From Cocleimonas sp. (lineage in GTDB: Bacteria; Pseudomonadota; Gammaproteobacteria; Thiotrichales; Thiotrichaceae): a stretch of 9,434 nucleotides of DNA. The first letter of the stretch is position 1; every line of letters starts with the position of its first letter. The notes below the pieces were generated by a model. It did no database searches. It was not told the DNA's origin and worked only from the letters and a program-made list of their open reading frames with translations. Location of the stretch: assembly GCA_023145485.1 (NCBI GenBank), contig JAGLDT010000226.1, positions 1 to 9,434 of the forward strand, given 5' to 3'. Positions 1 through 6,396 of this stretch are shown here, one piece after another. Made by a program: the position numbers and the translations under genes.

Positions 1-806
1 ACACAGCCCGTACCAAATTCAGGATCAACGTATTCATCAATAATAATCGGAATCTTACGATCCGTCATTGGAACCCAAACTTCTTTGCCCACCATTTCGC
101 TATAACGCGGGTCGCCTTCGCTAACCGCCAAAGCACCATCGGCTAAGATAGTCTCAGGACGCGTCGTCGCAATCTCCATAAAACCATCGCCTTCAACAAA
201 GGGATACCTGACATGGTGCATAAAACCATCTTCTTCTTCGGCAATCACTTCAATATCAGACAAGGCGGTGTGCAAAACAGGATCCCAATTCACCAGACGT
301 TTGCCACGATAAATCAAACCTTCGTTATAAAGCTGTACAAATACATTTTGCACCGAATCGGACAAACCATCGTCCATCGTAAAACGCTCACGCTCCCAAT
401 CAGGCGATGCACCCAAACGACGTAATTGTTGCGTAATCTGTCCACCCGACTGTTCTTTCCACTCCCAAACCCTCTCGATAAATTTTTCACGCCCTAGATC
501 ATGCCGATTCTTACCTTCCGCATTTAACTGGCGTTCTACCACCATCTGCGTCGCAATACCTGCGTGATCGGTGCCAGGTTGCCATAACGTATTCTCCCCT
601 TTCATGCGGTGGTAACGAATCAAGGCATCCATAATGGTATCTTGAAAAGCATGCCCCATATGGAGTGTCCCTGTGACATTCGGCGGTGGAATCATAATGC
701 AGTAAGGATCGCTGTCGCTATTATCATTTGGGCTAAAATAACCCTTATCTTCCCAATGTGTGTACCAGCGCTGCTCTATATCTTGAGGGGCGTAAATTTT
801 ATCCAT
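1..806 (-). CDS. valS: Valyl-tRNA synthetase, N-terminal part (partial at window edge)
   Basis: Class I aminoacyl-tRNA synthetase that charges tRNA-Val in the cytoplasm. Reading the minus strand from the ATG at 806 gives 268 uninterrupted codons running off the window. That is a bit over a quarter of the usual length of about 950 residues. The nucleotide-binding HIGH-type signature is visible as PPPNVTGTLHMGH (residues 40-52). GTDHAGIATQ follows at 78-87 and NWDP at 173-176. The start of the CP1 editing domain shows TTRPET at 214-219. The KMSKS loop would lie outside the window. MDKIYAPQDIEQRW is a typical ValRS beginning, which supports the chosen start, although no clear Shine-Dalgarno precedes it. 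The gene stands alone here, divergent from rdgC. Identification is very secure from the motif set and order. Confidence 0.97.
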   Translation of the reverse strand, partial: MDKIYAPQDIEQRWYTHWEDKGYFSPNDNSDSDPYCIMIPPPNVTGTLHMGHAFQDTIMDALIRYHRMKGENTLWQPGTDHAGIATQMVVERQLNAEGKNRHDLGREKFIERVWEWKEQSGGQITQQLRRLGASPDWERERFTMDDGLSDSVQNVFVQLYNEGLIYRGKRLVNWDPVLHTALSDIEVIAEEEDGFMHHVRYPFVEGDGFMEIATTRPETILADGALAVSEGDPRYSEMVGKEVWVPMTDRKIPIIIDEYVDPEFGTGC

Positions 807-1115
807 AGATGTTATTTATTTTAGTAATGAAATTTGGTGAGTATGCTTTTTTTATTAAGTCCAAGAAGGGACGAAAGGGGCGATTATAGCGCGAAAGAAC
901 ACATTAGACTATATTTTGGAATAGATGCCAGCAATTCTCAATTTAAAATCAGCCTGTAAACACATCCGCAATGGTATAGGCCTGAATTCAGCAGGAGACA
1001 TAGCCAGATAAGCGGGATACTTACGGTTTTCATCAGGAAGCTGTTTTTTACTCACACAAAAAGGAAATTTTATTGCATAATCCCCGCCCTTCTTATCAAA
1101 CGGATGACATCAATA
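807..1115. other. Divergent intergenic region between valS and rdgC
   Basis: About 310 bases without a supportable gene. The left third carries the valS promoter and leader. The rdgC-facing part has a CATAAT -10-like hexamer at 1076-1081 followed by CCCCGCCC, but I found no good -35 at 16-18 bases upstream, so an rdgC promoter there is only possible. A 32-codon minus-strand reading frame from 1033 (MKTVSIPLIW...) looks vaguely like a signal peptide. It lacks a downstream body and is not called. Confidence 0.6.
883..911 (-). promoter_or_regulatory. Probable valS promoter with GC-rich discriminator
   Basis: On the minus strand a perfect -10 hexamer TATAAT (888 to 883) is followed directly by CGCCCC. 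At a 17-base spacing the -35 position reads TAGTCT, a poor match to TTGACA. Transcription would start near 876 and give a leader of about 70 bases before the valS ATG. A GC-rich discriminator between the -10 and the start site is a known feature of promoters inhibited by ppGpp/DksA, so stringent control of valS is inferred, not shown. Confidence 0.55.
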
Positions 1116-2012
1116 ATGTGGTTTAAAAATCTATATCTTTTCAAACTTAATAGCGAATTTTCCCACTCAGCTGAAGAGTTGCACGAAGCACTTGGCAAAA
1201 AACTATTTGCCCCCTGTTCTGCTGGGCAACGTGAAAGCACTGGCTGGACTTCACCACTTGGAAAAAACAGTGAGTCACTGACTCATGCAGCCAATGGTTA
1301 TATTCTTATCACTATGTCACGCCAAGAAAAAATACTGCCTGCCTCTGTGATACGTGAAGAGCTAGAGGAGCGTGTAGATGATATTAAACGCAAGGAAAAT
1401 CGTAAGGTTAGCAATGCTGAAAAAAAAGATTTGCGTGAGGAAATTGAATTTGAATTATTACCACGTGCCTTTGCTCGCACACAAAAATTTGATGCTTGGA
1501 TAGACCCACGTGGTAGATGGATTGTGGTTAACACTAGCTCCTCAACACGGGCAGAAGAGTTAACGGAATTACTCCGTGAATGCATTGGTAGTTTACCTAG
1601 CGCATTACCAGAAACAGAAATTCCAGCCATTACTGCCATGACAAGTTGGCTCAAAGAAGAAAAAACACCTGCTCCTTTTATGTTAGGTAATGAGTGTGAG
1701 TTAAAAAGCCAAGATGAAGATAAAAGTGTTGCAAGTTTTAGAAAGCATGACCTTATTTCAGATGAAATCCAAAGTAATTTAGACTCAGGTAAAATGGCAA
1801 CTAAATTAGGTTTGGAGTGGGATGAAAAAATAAGCTTTGTTTTAACAGACGAGTTCCAAATCAAAAAACTGAAATTTCTTGATATTTTAGCTGAAAAGCT
1901 GGATGCGGAAGACCCGCAGTCGCATGAAGAGCATATCGATATTGAATTTGCACTAATGACTGGAGAAGTCTCCAAGTTATTAGTTAATTTAGTAAAAGTT
2001 CTGGAAAAATAA
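1116..2012 (+). CDS. rdgC: Recombination-associated protein RdgC
   Basis: RdgC is a ring-forming, nucleoid-associated DNA-binding protein that counteracts RecA filament formation and has been linked to replication restart and, in Neisseria, pilin variation. The 298-residue product matches the family length of about 300. It shows the expected beginning MWFKNLYLFKL, LTHAANG at 55-61, EKILPASVI at 71-79, LLPRAFAR at 114-121, W-I-D near 128-130 and a C-terminal LMTGE segment. The reading frame extends upstream to an ATG at 1104. I prefer the ATG at 1116 because family members begin M-x-WFKN or MWFKN and a GGA lies about 11 bases before it. The pdxA start follows 17 bases after the stop, so the two are probably co-transcribed. 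Identification rests on recalled family sequence and is strong. Confidence 0.95.
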   Translation: MWFKNLYLFKLNSEFSHSAEELHEALGKKLFAPCSAGQRESTGWTSPLGKNSESLTHAANGYILITMSRQEKILPASVIREELEERVDDIKRKENRKVSNAEKKDLREEIEFELLPRAFARTQKFDAWIDPRGRWIVVNTSSSTRAEELTELLRECIGSLPSALPETEIPAITAMTSWLKEEKTPAPFMLGNECELKSQDEDKSVASFRKHDLISDEIQSNLDSGKMATKLGLEWDEKISFVLTDEFQIKKLKFLDILAEKLDAEDPQSHEEHIDIEFALMTGEVSKLLVNLVKVLEK

Positions 2013-2029
2013 AATACACGAGAAAATAG

Positions 2030-3019
2030 ATGATGAGCATTACACGACTTGCTGTTACAGCAGGAGAGCCAGCAGGCATTGGTCCTGATTTACTGATTCA
2101 ACTAGCGCAACAAAAGCAGATTGTAGAATTGGTGGTTATAGCTGATCCTAATGTAATGCTTGAACGCGCCCAAGCACTTAATATTCCACTAAGCCTACGT
2201 GAATACCAGCCAGATAAAGCACCTACTATCAATGCTGAAAATGAACTTACCATTCTCCCCATTCATTGCCCTAAAAAAGTGGTTGCGGGAGAGTTAAATC
2301 CAGCAAATGCTCATTATGTTTTAGCAACATTAGAGCGTGCAGCTGAAGGTTGTCTTCATGATGAATTTAAAGCAATTGTTACTGCACCACTGCATAAAGG
2401 TATTATCAATGATGCGGGCGTTCCTTTTACAGGGCATACCGAATTTTTTGCAGAAAAAACACAGGCTAAATTACCAGTAATGATGTTGATGGCTGACTCA
2501 TTACGTGTTGCTTTAGCAACGACTCATTTGCCCGTCTCTAAAGTCAGTGAAGCTATTACAGAACAATCACTGACAGAGGTACTGGAAATAATGGATCATG
2601 ATCTTCGTACCAAATTTGGTATAAAAACACCACATATCTTAGTTTGTGGCCTTAACCCTCATGCAGGAGAAGGCGGACATATGGGAATGGAAGAAATTGA
2701 GACAATTGAGCCAACACTAAATAAATTAAAAGCACAGGGGCTTAATATAACAGGACCACTCCCAGCCGACACATTGTTTACCCCACGTCATTTAGAAGGT
2801 GCAGATGCGGTGTTAGCCATGTTTCATGACCAAGGACTTCCTGTGTTGAAATACGCAGGGTTTGGTCATGCGGTTAATATCACACTAGGATTGCCCATTA
2901 TTCGCACCTCGGTTGATCATGGTACGGCTTTGGATTTGGCAGGTACTAGAAAGGCGGAAATAGGCAGTTTAATTGCCGCAATTGATTGTGCAATTGAGAT
3001 GATAGGTCATCAACAATAA
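2030..3019 (+). CDS. pdxA: 4-hydroxythreonine-4-phosphate dehydrogenase
   Basis: PdxA oxidises 4-phosphohydroxy-L-threonine with NAD(P)+; the product decarboxylates and is condensed by PdxJ with deoxyxylulose phosphate to form pyridoxine 5'-phosphate (DXP-dependent vitamin B6 route). The 329 residues equal the length of the E. coli enzyme. The three metal-binding histidines fall at the same positions, H166, H211 and H266. Typical blocks are TAGEPAGIGPD (10-20), FTGHTEFF (133-140), VCGLNPHAGEGGHMG (205-219), MFHDQGLPVLKY (264-275) and TSVDHGTALDLAG (293-305). Two ATG codons lie in tandem (2030 and 2033) and either may be used. The upstream Shine-Dalgarno (ACGAGA) is weak, consistent with translation following rdgC. 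In enterobacteria pdxA sits with surA and rsmA; here the neighbour is rdgC and no rsmA follows. Confidence 0.97.
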   Translation: MMSITRLAVTAGEPAGIGPDLLIQLAQQKQIVELVVIADPNVMLERAQALNIPLSLREYQPDKAPTINAENELTILPIHCPKKVVAGELNPANAHYVLATLERAAEGCLHDEFKAIVTAPLHKGIINDAGVPFTGHTEFFAEKTQAKLPVMMLMADSLRVALATTHLPVSKVSEAITEQSLTEVLEIMDHDLRTKFGIKTPHILVCGLNPHAGEGGHMGMEEIETIEPTLNKLKAQGLNITGPLPADTLFTPRHLEGADAVLAMFHDQGLPVLKYAGFGHAVNITLGLPIIRTSVDHGTALDLAGTRKAEIGSLIAAIDCAIEMIGHQQ

Positions 3020-3051
3020 TCACTAAATTTTGAGACATTGACAGATACAAA

Positions 3052-3174
3052 CTAATGATCAGTCTTTTGCATACCTTTTACTTTTTGGTATAGCAAAGAA
3101 ATAACAACAGCAACCGAAGCTATAATAGCACCAATAAATAGACCGTGGATAAAAGCATTTAATAATACATTCAT
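3052..3174 (-). CDS. Small single-span membrane peptide, 40 residues
   Basis: Minus strand, ATG at 3174 to TAG at 3052. The ATG is preceded by a good Shine-Dalgarno, AAGGAA, seven bases upstream. The product starts MNVLLNAFIHGLFIGAI, has one hydrophobic stretch of about 20 residues (roughly 8-28, Gly/Ala/Ile/Val rich) and ends in a short basic, hydrophilic tail (YQKVKGMQKTDH). This fits a short inner-membrane peptide with a cytoplasmic C-terminus by the positive-inside rule. It is convergent with pdxA, with a 32-base gap. I do not recognise the family. The strong ribosome site, clean hydrophobic/basic layout and proper stop argue for a real gene. Without homologues, chance remains possible. 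Confidence 0.6.
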   Translation of the reverse strand: MNVLLNAFIHGLFIGAIIASVAVVISLLYQKVKGMQKTDH

Positions 3175-3211
3175 GATTGATTTCCTTATTATTTTTATTA
3201 AGATTAAAAGC

Positions 3212-3249
3212 TTAGGAGGTAAATTTTAGCAGTAAAATTTACCTCCCTA
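3212..3249. repeat. Perfect 14-bp inverted repeat with tetraloop (hairpin)
   Basis: GGAGGTAAATTTTA (3215-3228) and TAAAATTTACCTCC (3233-3246) pair perfectly around the four-base loop GCAG. Past a one-base bulge, TTA and TAA add three more pairs. It lies 38-76 bases upstream of the small peptide ATG (3174). On the minus strand it is followed by CTAAGCTTTTAATC, a weak U-rich tail, so it could be a leader attenuator or a terminator for leftward transcription. On the plus strand the tail is A-rich, arguing against a pdxA terminator. Each strand carries GGAGGT inside the stem. Confidence 0.7.
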
Positions 3250-3280
3250 AATAAAACAGGAGGGGGATTGTAGGTATCTG

Positions 3281-3286
3281 AGTATA
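3281..3286 (-). promoter_or_regulatory. Possible -10 element for the small membrane peptide gene
   Basis: The minus strand reads TATACT here (one mismatch to TATAAT), about 107 bases before the ATG at 3174. No matching -35 hexamer is visible at 15-18 bases. If it is used, the leader would contain the 3212-3249 hairpin. Weak support. Confidence 0.25.
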
Positions 3287-3320
3287 CATGAGAGCTGAAC
3301 CAATCCATTGACAATCATCA

Positions 3321-3389
3321 TTTCAGATAATAAACCTTAACATTCCGACGAAGTGTATATTGAAGTCTTCGGAAATGACTTATCTGAAA
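3321..3389. repeat. Two-part inverted repeat (69-base hairpin)
   Basis: The outer arms TTTCAGATAA (3321-3330) and TTATCTGAAA (3380-3389) are perfectly complementary over 10 bp. Inside, CATTCCGACGAAG (3341-3353) and CTTCGGAAATG (3367-3377) pair with small bulges around a loop near TGTATATTGAAGT. The nested arrangement is unlikely to be a simple terminator because no T-run follows on either strand. Function unknown. Confidence 0.6.
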
Positions 3390-3450
3390 AACAATAGCGC
3401 TGTAGTTTCAATAAATTGACTATTTCCACTGTCATTTTTTACTGAAGGCC

Positions 3451-3600
3451 GAGGATTTAATAAGATGCGAAACTATAACGCAAAACTTTTACTCCAGATT
3501 GGATGTTCTCAGGAGGCACATAGTTATTTTACGCAACGATCTGGGAGCATTCAAGCTGGAGTAAAAAGGCAAGTTAGATTTCGGGTGTTATTGAATCCTC
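3451..3600. repeat. Long (~150-base) imperfect hairpin
   Basis: The terminal arms GAGGATTTAATAA (3451-3463) and TTATTGAATCCTC (3588-3600) pair over 13 positions with one G-T wobble. Further in, CGAAA (3468-3472) pairs with TTTCG (3579-3583). The central stem 3487-3512 pairs with 3541-3566 in 25 of 26 positions, including three G-T wobbles and one A/G mismatch, leaving a 28-base loop (3513-3540). About 50 pairs can form in all. No convincing target-site duplication or T-run flanks it. It may be a folded RNA, a MITE-like element or a decayed palindrome. It ends 36 bases downstream of the stop of the hydrolase-like gene. Confidence 0.75.
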
Positions 3601-3636
3601 AGTCCTAAGGCAAGAAAAACTTTCACTAGACTAGCC

Positions 3637-5904
3637 TTAATCAAATTTAATCTCACTAACAATTGCCTGTAATCCTCTGGCTTGAAGCATTATCTGTACT
3701 GGAGGGCCAATATAACGACTCAGGTTTTCTACAAAAACTTGTTCATACGTTCCTGTTTGTGCAATGTCGTCATCCGTTTGATTTAGCAATAATTTACGCC
3801 CACCTTTGTGATCAATAGCGTAAATGCGAAAAAAAGCACCACTTTTAAGGGTTATACGTTTAAACTGCCAGCTTAGATTTAGCTCATTTTTATGACCTGT
3901 TTGTAACGCCATAGGAGGAGAGATGGCTTTGTCTCTATCGATACGCCAGCCATTTATTCCTGCTCCAGTAATTGGCGCCATGGTATTCATTAGTGATTGT
4001 TCTTTTTTGGATTCTATAATTTGAATTCCATCGGCGGTTATTAGTAACTGATCGTGGTTATTTTCTTGAAGAGGTTGAGTAGGCGCAGGTGTAATGGTTT
4101 TAATAGGTATTATACTAGGACGGGTAGGTATTGCTTTACTGGGAGAAAAAGGAGGGCGTTTTTTCAGTGGCGGGAGATAAGCAGGCGCTGGGGAGTTTAA
4201 GTATTGCATTAGGGCTGCATATTTTGGGGTTGATGCTTGGTTAACATGATCTAGCATCGAGAAGAAATTTTTATTAGTCAGTTCACCAATTCCATAGAAG
4301 TGCATTAGTAGTCCACCCCCATGTTTTGCCCAGCCTGATAAATAGCGCTCATACGCTTCTTGCATACGCGGGTCTTTTTGTGCGCGCATAAACATATTTA
4401 AAACAGCAGGGTCTTTTACAGTATGAGGTGGATCGTAACGGATAAGATGTTGCCCTGCTTCATAAGCAAGTAATTCCAAACCGTATTTATCCGCCAGTTT
4501 TTTGCTACTATCAGCATACAGCCCTAAGGTAAGATTGATTGCCCCCCCAGGATGCCCTTTTTTTAATACACCACCTTCTAAAATTTCACGAAATAAACGT
4601 GTCATGCCACCGTCAGGGTCTTTTGTCCATTGCTTGACTTCAGGGCGATGCTCCAAACGGGCTATATAGTCGCCAAAATAAGGGCCAACCGCATAAGCAT
4701 CCACGTATTTCCCGCAGCCTCCTGCTTCTTTCCATAGAGGGCAGTCCAGTGTTTCTGTACCCACCCAAGGCACGGCCGCCTGAGCGGATAACACACATTT
4801 TACGCGATTGCGTTGCTTGCCAAATTCCTTTTTCCAGATATTGCACATTTCAACGGTGCGCTTAGCATACCAATTAGTCGCCATTGACACCCTGCGCTGA
4901 TAGGGCGGTTTATCCGTATAAGGAAAGCGCCATAATTTATCCGCTTTACGGGCCGCATAGGTGGTAGCGGGGAAAATGGTATTCCACATTTCATTGGAGT
5001 ATTCGAGATAAATTTTTTGATCTTTTCGTAAACGTTTTTTAACCATCTTTGCATAACGCAACATATAATCATCACTGGCTTTATAAGGCACACTTAACCA
5101 CGGCGTAGCATTGATAATATTGGCTAGATCAATCATTCGTTCTGCGGGAACACCTTTAGTACCAGAATAATGAGCAAATGAGGGCGTAGCACGTTGATAC
5201 CATTCTGTCGCATCATTACCGCGTGTATTAGACCATGTCATAAAGCGAATAGCCTCAAGGGGTTCTAGACGGTTTAAATAGTCAATATTAAATATTTGCT
5301 GTTGATAATTATGTTCATTCCTTTTTGCAACAATATGAATTTCACGAATATAGTTTTGTGGGTTAGTAGCTGTAATAAGTAAACGTAGATTACGTTTGGG
5401 TGATCGCAAATCAAATTCAATATGTCCTGCACGATTTTGAATGATCTTTAAGTCCCCCTCTAACTTGATAGCACCCTGCCCTTTATAAAGTACGACATAG
5501 CGACCTGAAGGGAAGTGTTCTGGTAGTCTCCATGTACTAGTGACGCTTGTATAGATTGGTTTTTCCTCTGGTAATGGTATAGATTTCACCCATCCATCTT
5601 CATCTAAATCGAGGAGTTTTTGCTCTTGTGTGTTAAAGGAATTTTTTTGCGTACAATCAGGGTCAAGTCCTTGTTTAGTTTGCCAATCATAGCGACAAGA
5701 TGTAAACCACCCTCGCGAAATTTTAAAAATATCAGTAAATGGAATGGCAGAGGTCAGTTTATCAAGACTACCTACATTAGTGCCCAATCGTGGATTGGAG
5801 CTGTATTTGGCAGATACGGATGGTATAATAAAAAAGCAACATAATAGAATAATGATAAAATGGATTGATTTTCTTAAAACCAGTTTGTTGATGCTCGGTT
5901 GCAA
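3637..5904 (-). CDS. Secreted clan GH-A glycoside hydrolase-like protein
   Basis: A 755-residue exported protein. The start codon is TTG at 5904; AGGGAAG ends five bases before it and no in-frame ATG offers a better start. Residues 1-32 form a signal peptide (basic end, long hydrophobic core, SVSA cleavage motif). The N-terminal part (33-200) has DLDEDGW (99-105), a possible calcium-binding loop or fold marker, and a beta-rich segment. The middle (about 210-570) looks like a TIM-barrel hydrolase: YLEYSNEMWN places N304-E305 at the acid/base position, and LLAYEAGQ places E482 at the nucleophile position typical of clan GH-A. A Pro-rich linker (571-612) joins a probably beta-sandwich domain (616-755), perhaps carbohydrate binding. 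The likely role is hydrolysis or remodelling of an exo- or cell-surface polysaccharide outside the inner membrane. Substrate and exact family are unknown. It is transcribed divergently from the Roadblock operon. Confidence 0.75.
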   Translation of the reverse strand: MQPSINKLVLRKSIHFIIILLCCFFIIPSVSAKYSSNPRLGTNVGSLDKLTSAIPFTDIFKISRGWFTSCRYDWQTKQGLDPDCTQKNSFNTQEQKLLDLDEDGWVKSIPLPEEKPIYTSVTSTWRLPEHFPSGRYVVLYKGQGAIKLEGDLKIIQNRAGHIEFDLRSPKRNLRLLITATNPQNYIREIHIVAKRNEHNYQQQIFNIDYLNRLEPLEAIRFMTWSNTRGNDATEWYQRATPSFAHYSGTKGVPAERMIDLANIINATPWLSVPYKASDDYMLRYAKMVKKRLRKDQKIYLEYSNEMWNTIFPATTYAARKADKLWRFPYTDKPPYQRRVSMATNWYAKRTVEMCNIWKKEFGKQRNRVKCVLSAQAAVPWVGTETLDCPLWKEAGGCGKYVDAYAVGPYFGDYIARLEHRPEVKQWTKDPDGGMTRLFREILEGGVLKKGHPGGAINLTLGLYADSSKKLADKYGLELLAYEAGQHLIRYDPPHTVKDPAVLNMFMRAQKDPRMQEAYERYLSGWAKHGGGLLMHFYGIGELTNKNFFSMLDHVNQASTPKYAALMQYLNSPAPAYLPPLKKRPPFSPSKAIPTRPSIIPIKTITPAPTQPLQENNHDQLLITADGIQIIESKKEQSLMNTMAPITGAGINGWRIDRDKAISPPMALQTGHKNELNLSWQFKRITLKSGAFFRIYAIDHKGGRKLLLNQTDDDIAQTGTYEQVFVENLSRYIGPPVQIMLQARGLQAIVSEIKFD

Positions 5905-5949
5905 TGTTCTTCCCTTTGTTATAATTAATTGAATAGCGCATCCGTCGTG

Positions 5950-5966
5950 TCAGAGCGTTTCTCTGA
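5950..5966. promoter_or_regulatory. Short palindrome in the divergent promoter region
   Basis: TCAGAG (5950-5955) and CTCTGA (5961-5966) form a perfect 6-bp inverted repeat with a five-base centre. It lies between the divergent hydrolase-like gene and the Roadblock operon, so it could be a regulator binding site acting on both. A short chance palindrome is also possible. Confidence 0.3.
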
Positions 5967-5997
5967 TCTTCGCGTGCTAACATTACAAGGACTTAAG

Positions 5998-6025
5998 TTT
6001 ATAGAGTTTTGAGTCTTAAGATAAT
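5998..6025 (+). promoter_or_regulatory. Candidate promoter of the Roadblock/receptor operon
   Basis: GATAAT (6020-6025) differs from the -10 consensus at one base. TTTATA (5998-6003) matches four of six -35 positions at a 16-base spacing. Transcription would begin near 6032, giving a leader of about 30 bases before the ATG at 6063. A TATAAA at 6046-6051 is too close to the start to serve. Flanking CTTAAG repeats (5992-5997 and 6015-6020) could matter for regulation. Moderate-to-weak support. Confidence 0.35.
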
Positions 6026-6062
6026 AAAAAACATACTAACTAAACTATAAATGGAGCATATC

Positions 6063-6383
6063 ATGAATCCAGAAATGTTAGGAAAAATAACAGCTATCAA
6101 AGGCGTTATTGGTGTAACATTGACCGACCCCTATGGCGAGTTATTATCCTCTTCGATTGATGATGAGAAAGTAAATGAATTCATCGCATTTCTACCCGGT
6201 ATTACCCCCGTTATTGAAGAAGGTCTTGGCTTGGGCGTCGTTAGTCAAGTAATGTTAAAAGGTCCGCAACTTGATAATCTTACAATCTTTATTGATAAGG
6301 GGCAGTCATTAGGTGTGCAGTCAGAGCCACGTGGTTCTATGCAAGTTTTAAGTCGGCAAATTAAGGAAGTAATTACCTCTTAA
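6063..6383 (+). CDS. Single-domain Roadblock/LC7 protein
   Basis: A 106-residue cytoplasmic protein consisting of one Roadblock/LC7 domain, the fold of MglB and of dynein light chain 7, which usually dimerises and binds or activates small Ras-like GTPases. Visible signs are the N-terminal helix then IKGVIGVTLTDPYGELLSS (12-30), a central helix (35-55), the strand VSQVMLKG (60-67), LTIFIDKGQSLGV (73-85) and a final helix to the C-terminus. The frame opens at an ATG at 6051, but GGAG at 6053-6056 sits seven bases before the ATG at 6063, which I take as the start. It is first gene of a tight four-gene unit, 13 bases from the next start. No MglA-type GTPase is in the window. The fold call is from pattern only; the partner is inferred. 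Confidence 0.75.
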   Translation: MNPEMLGKITAIKGVIGVTLTDPYGELLSSSIDDEKVNEFIAFLPGITPVIEEGLGLGVVSQVMLKGPQLDNLTIFIDKGQSLGVQSEPRGSMQVLSRQIKEVITS

Positions 6384-6396
6384 ACAGGATAATAAA

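Larger units (their letters stand above)
3175..3636. other. Gene-free, hairpin-rich intergenic region
   Basis: About 460 bases in which I find no reading frame with a plausible start, ribosome site and length on either strand. It holds three separate inverted-repeat structures, at 3212-3249, 3321-3389 and 3451-3600. TTGACA-like hexamers occur at 3308-3313 and, as TTGACT, at 3416-3421. Neither has a good -10 at the right distance. A loose inverted repeat TAAGGC (3605-3610)/GCCTTA (3634-3639) abuts the stop of the downstream leftward gene but lacks a T-tract. Confidence 0.6.

Noticed and set aside
941..1033. Minus-strand 32-codon frame MKTVSIPLIW... as a small lipoprotein like LptM
   Set aside because: It lacks the L-x-G-C lipobox followed by the LKGPLY-type segment, has no clear ribosome site and ends shortly after the hydrophobic part.
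1298..1975. 225-codon minus-strand open frame opposite rdgC
   Set aside because: It is a Ser-rich shadow of the rdgC frame, without a ribosome site or recognisable domain. RdgC on the plus strand explains the sequence.
3030..3090. pdxA terminator in the ACTAATGATCAGT / ATACC...GGTAT region
   Set aside because: Stems are short and bulged, no T-tract follows, and the sequence is accounted for by the small leftward gene.
3567..3583. Integron attC-like site (GTTAGAT matching GTTRRRY) within the long hairpin
   Set aside because: The opposite arm reads CTATAAC with a two-base bulge instead of RYYYAAC, the box is internal and not terminal, and no cassette array or integrase is present.
3605..3639. 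TAAGGC/GCCTTA inverted repeat as the terminator of the hydrolase-like gene
   Set aside because: The loop is 23 bases, the stem only 6 bp and no T-run follows on the minus strand, so it is not a credible intrinsic terminator.
4800..5093. 97-codon minus-strand frame inside the hydrolase-like gene
   Set aside because: It overlaps the conserved catalytic region in another frame on the same strand and shows no independent translation signal.
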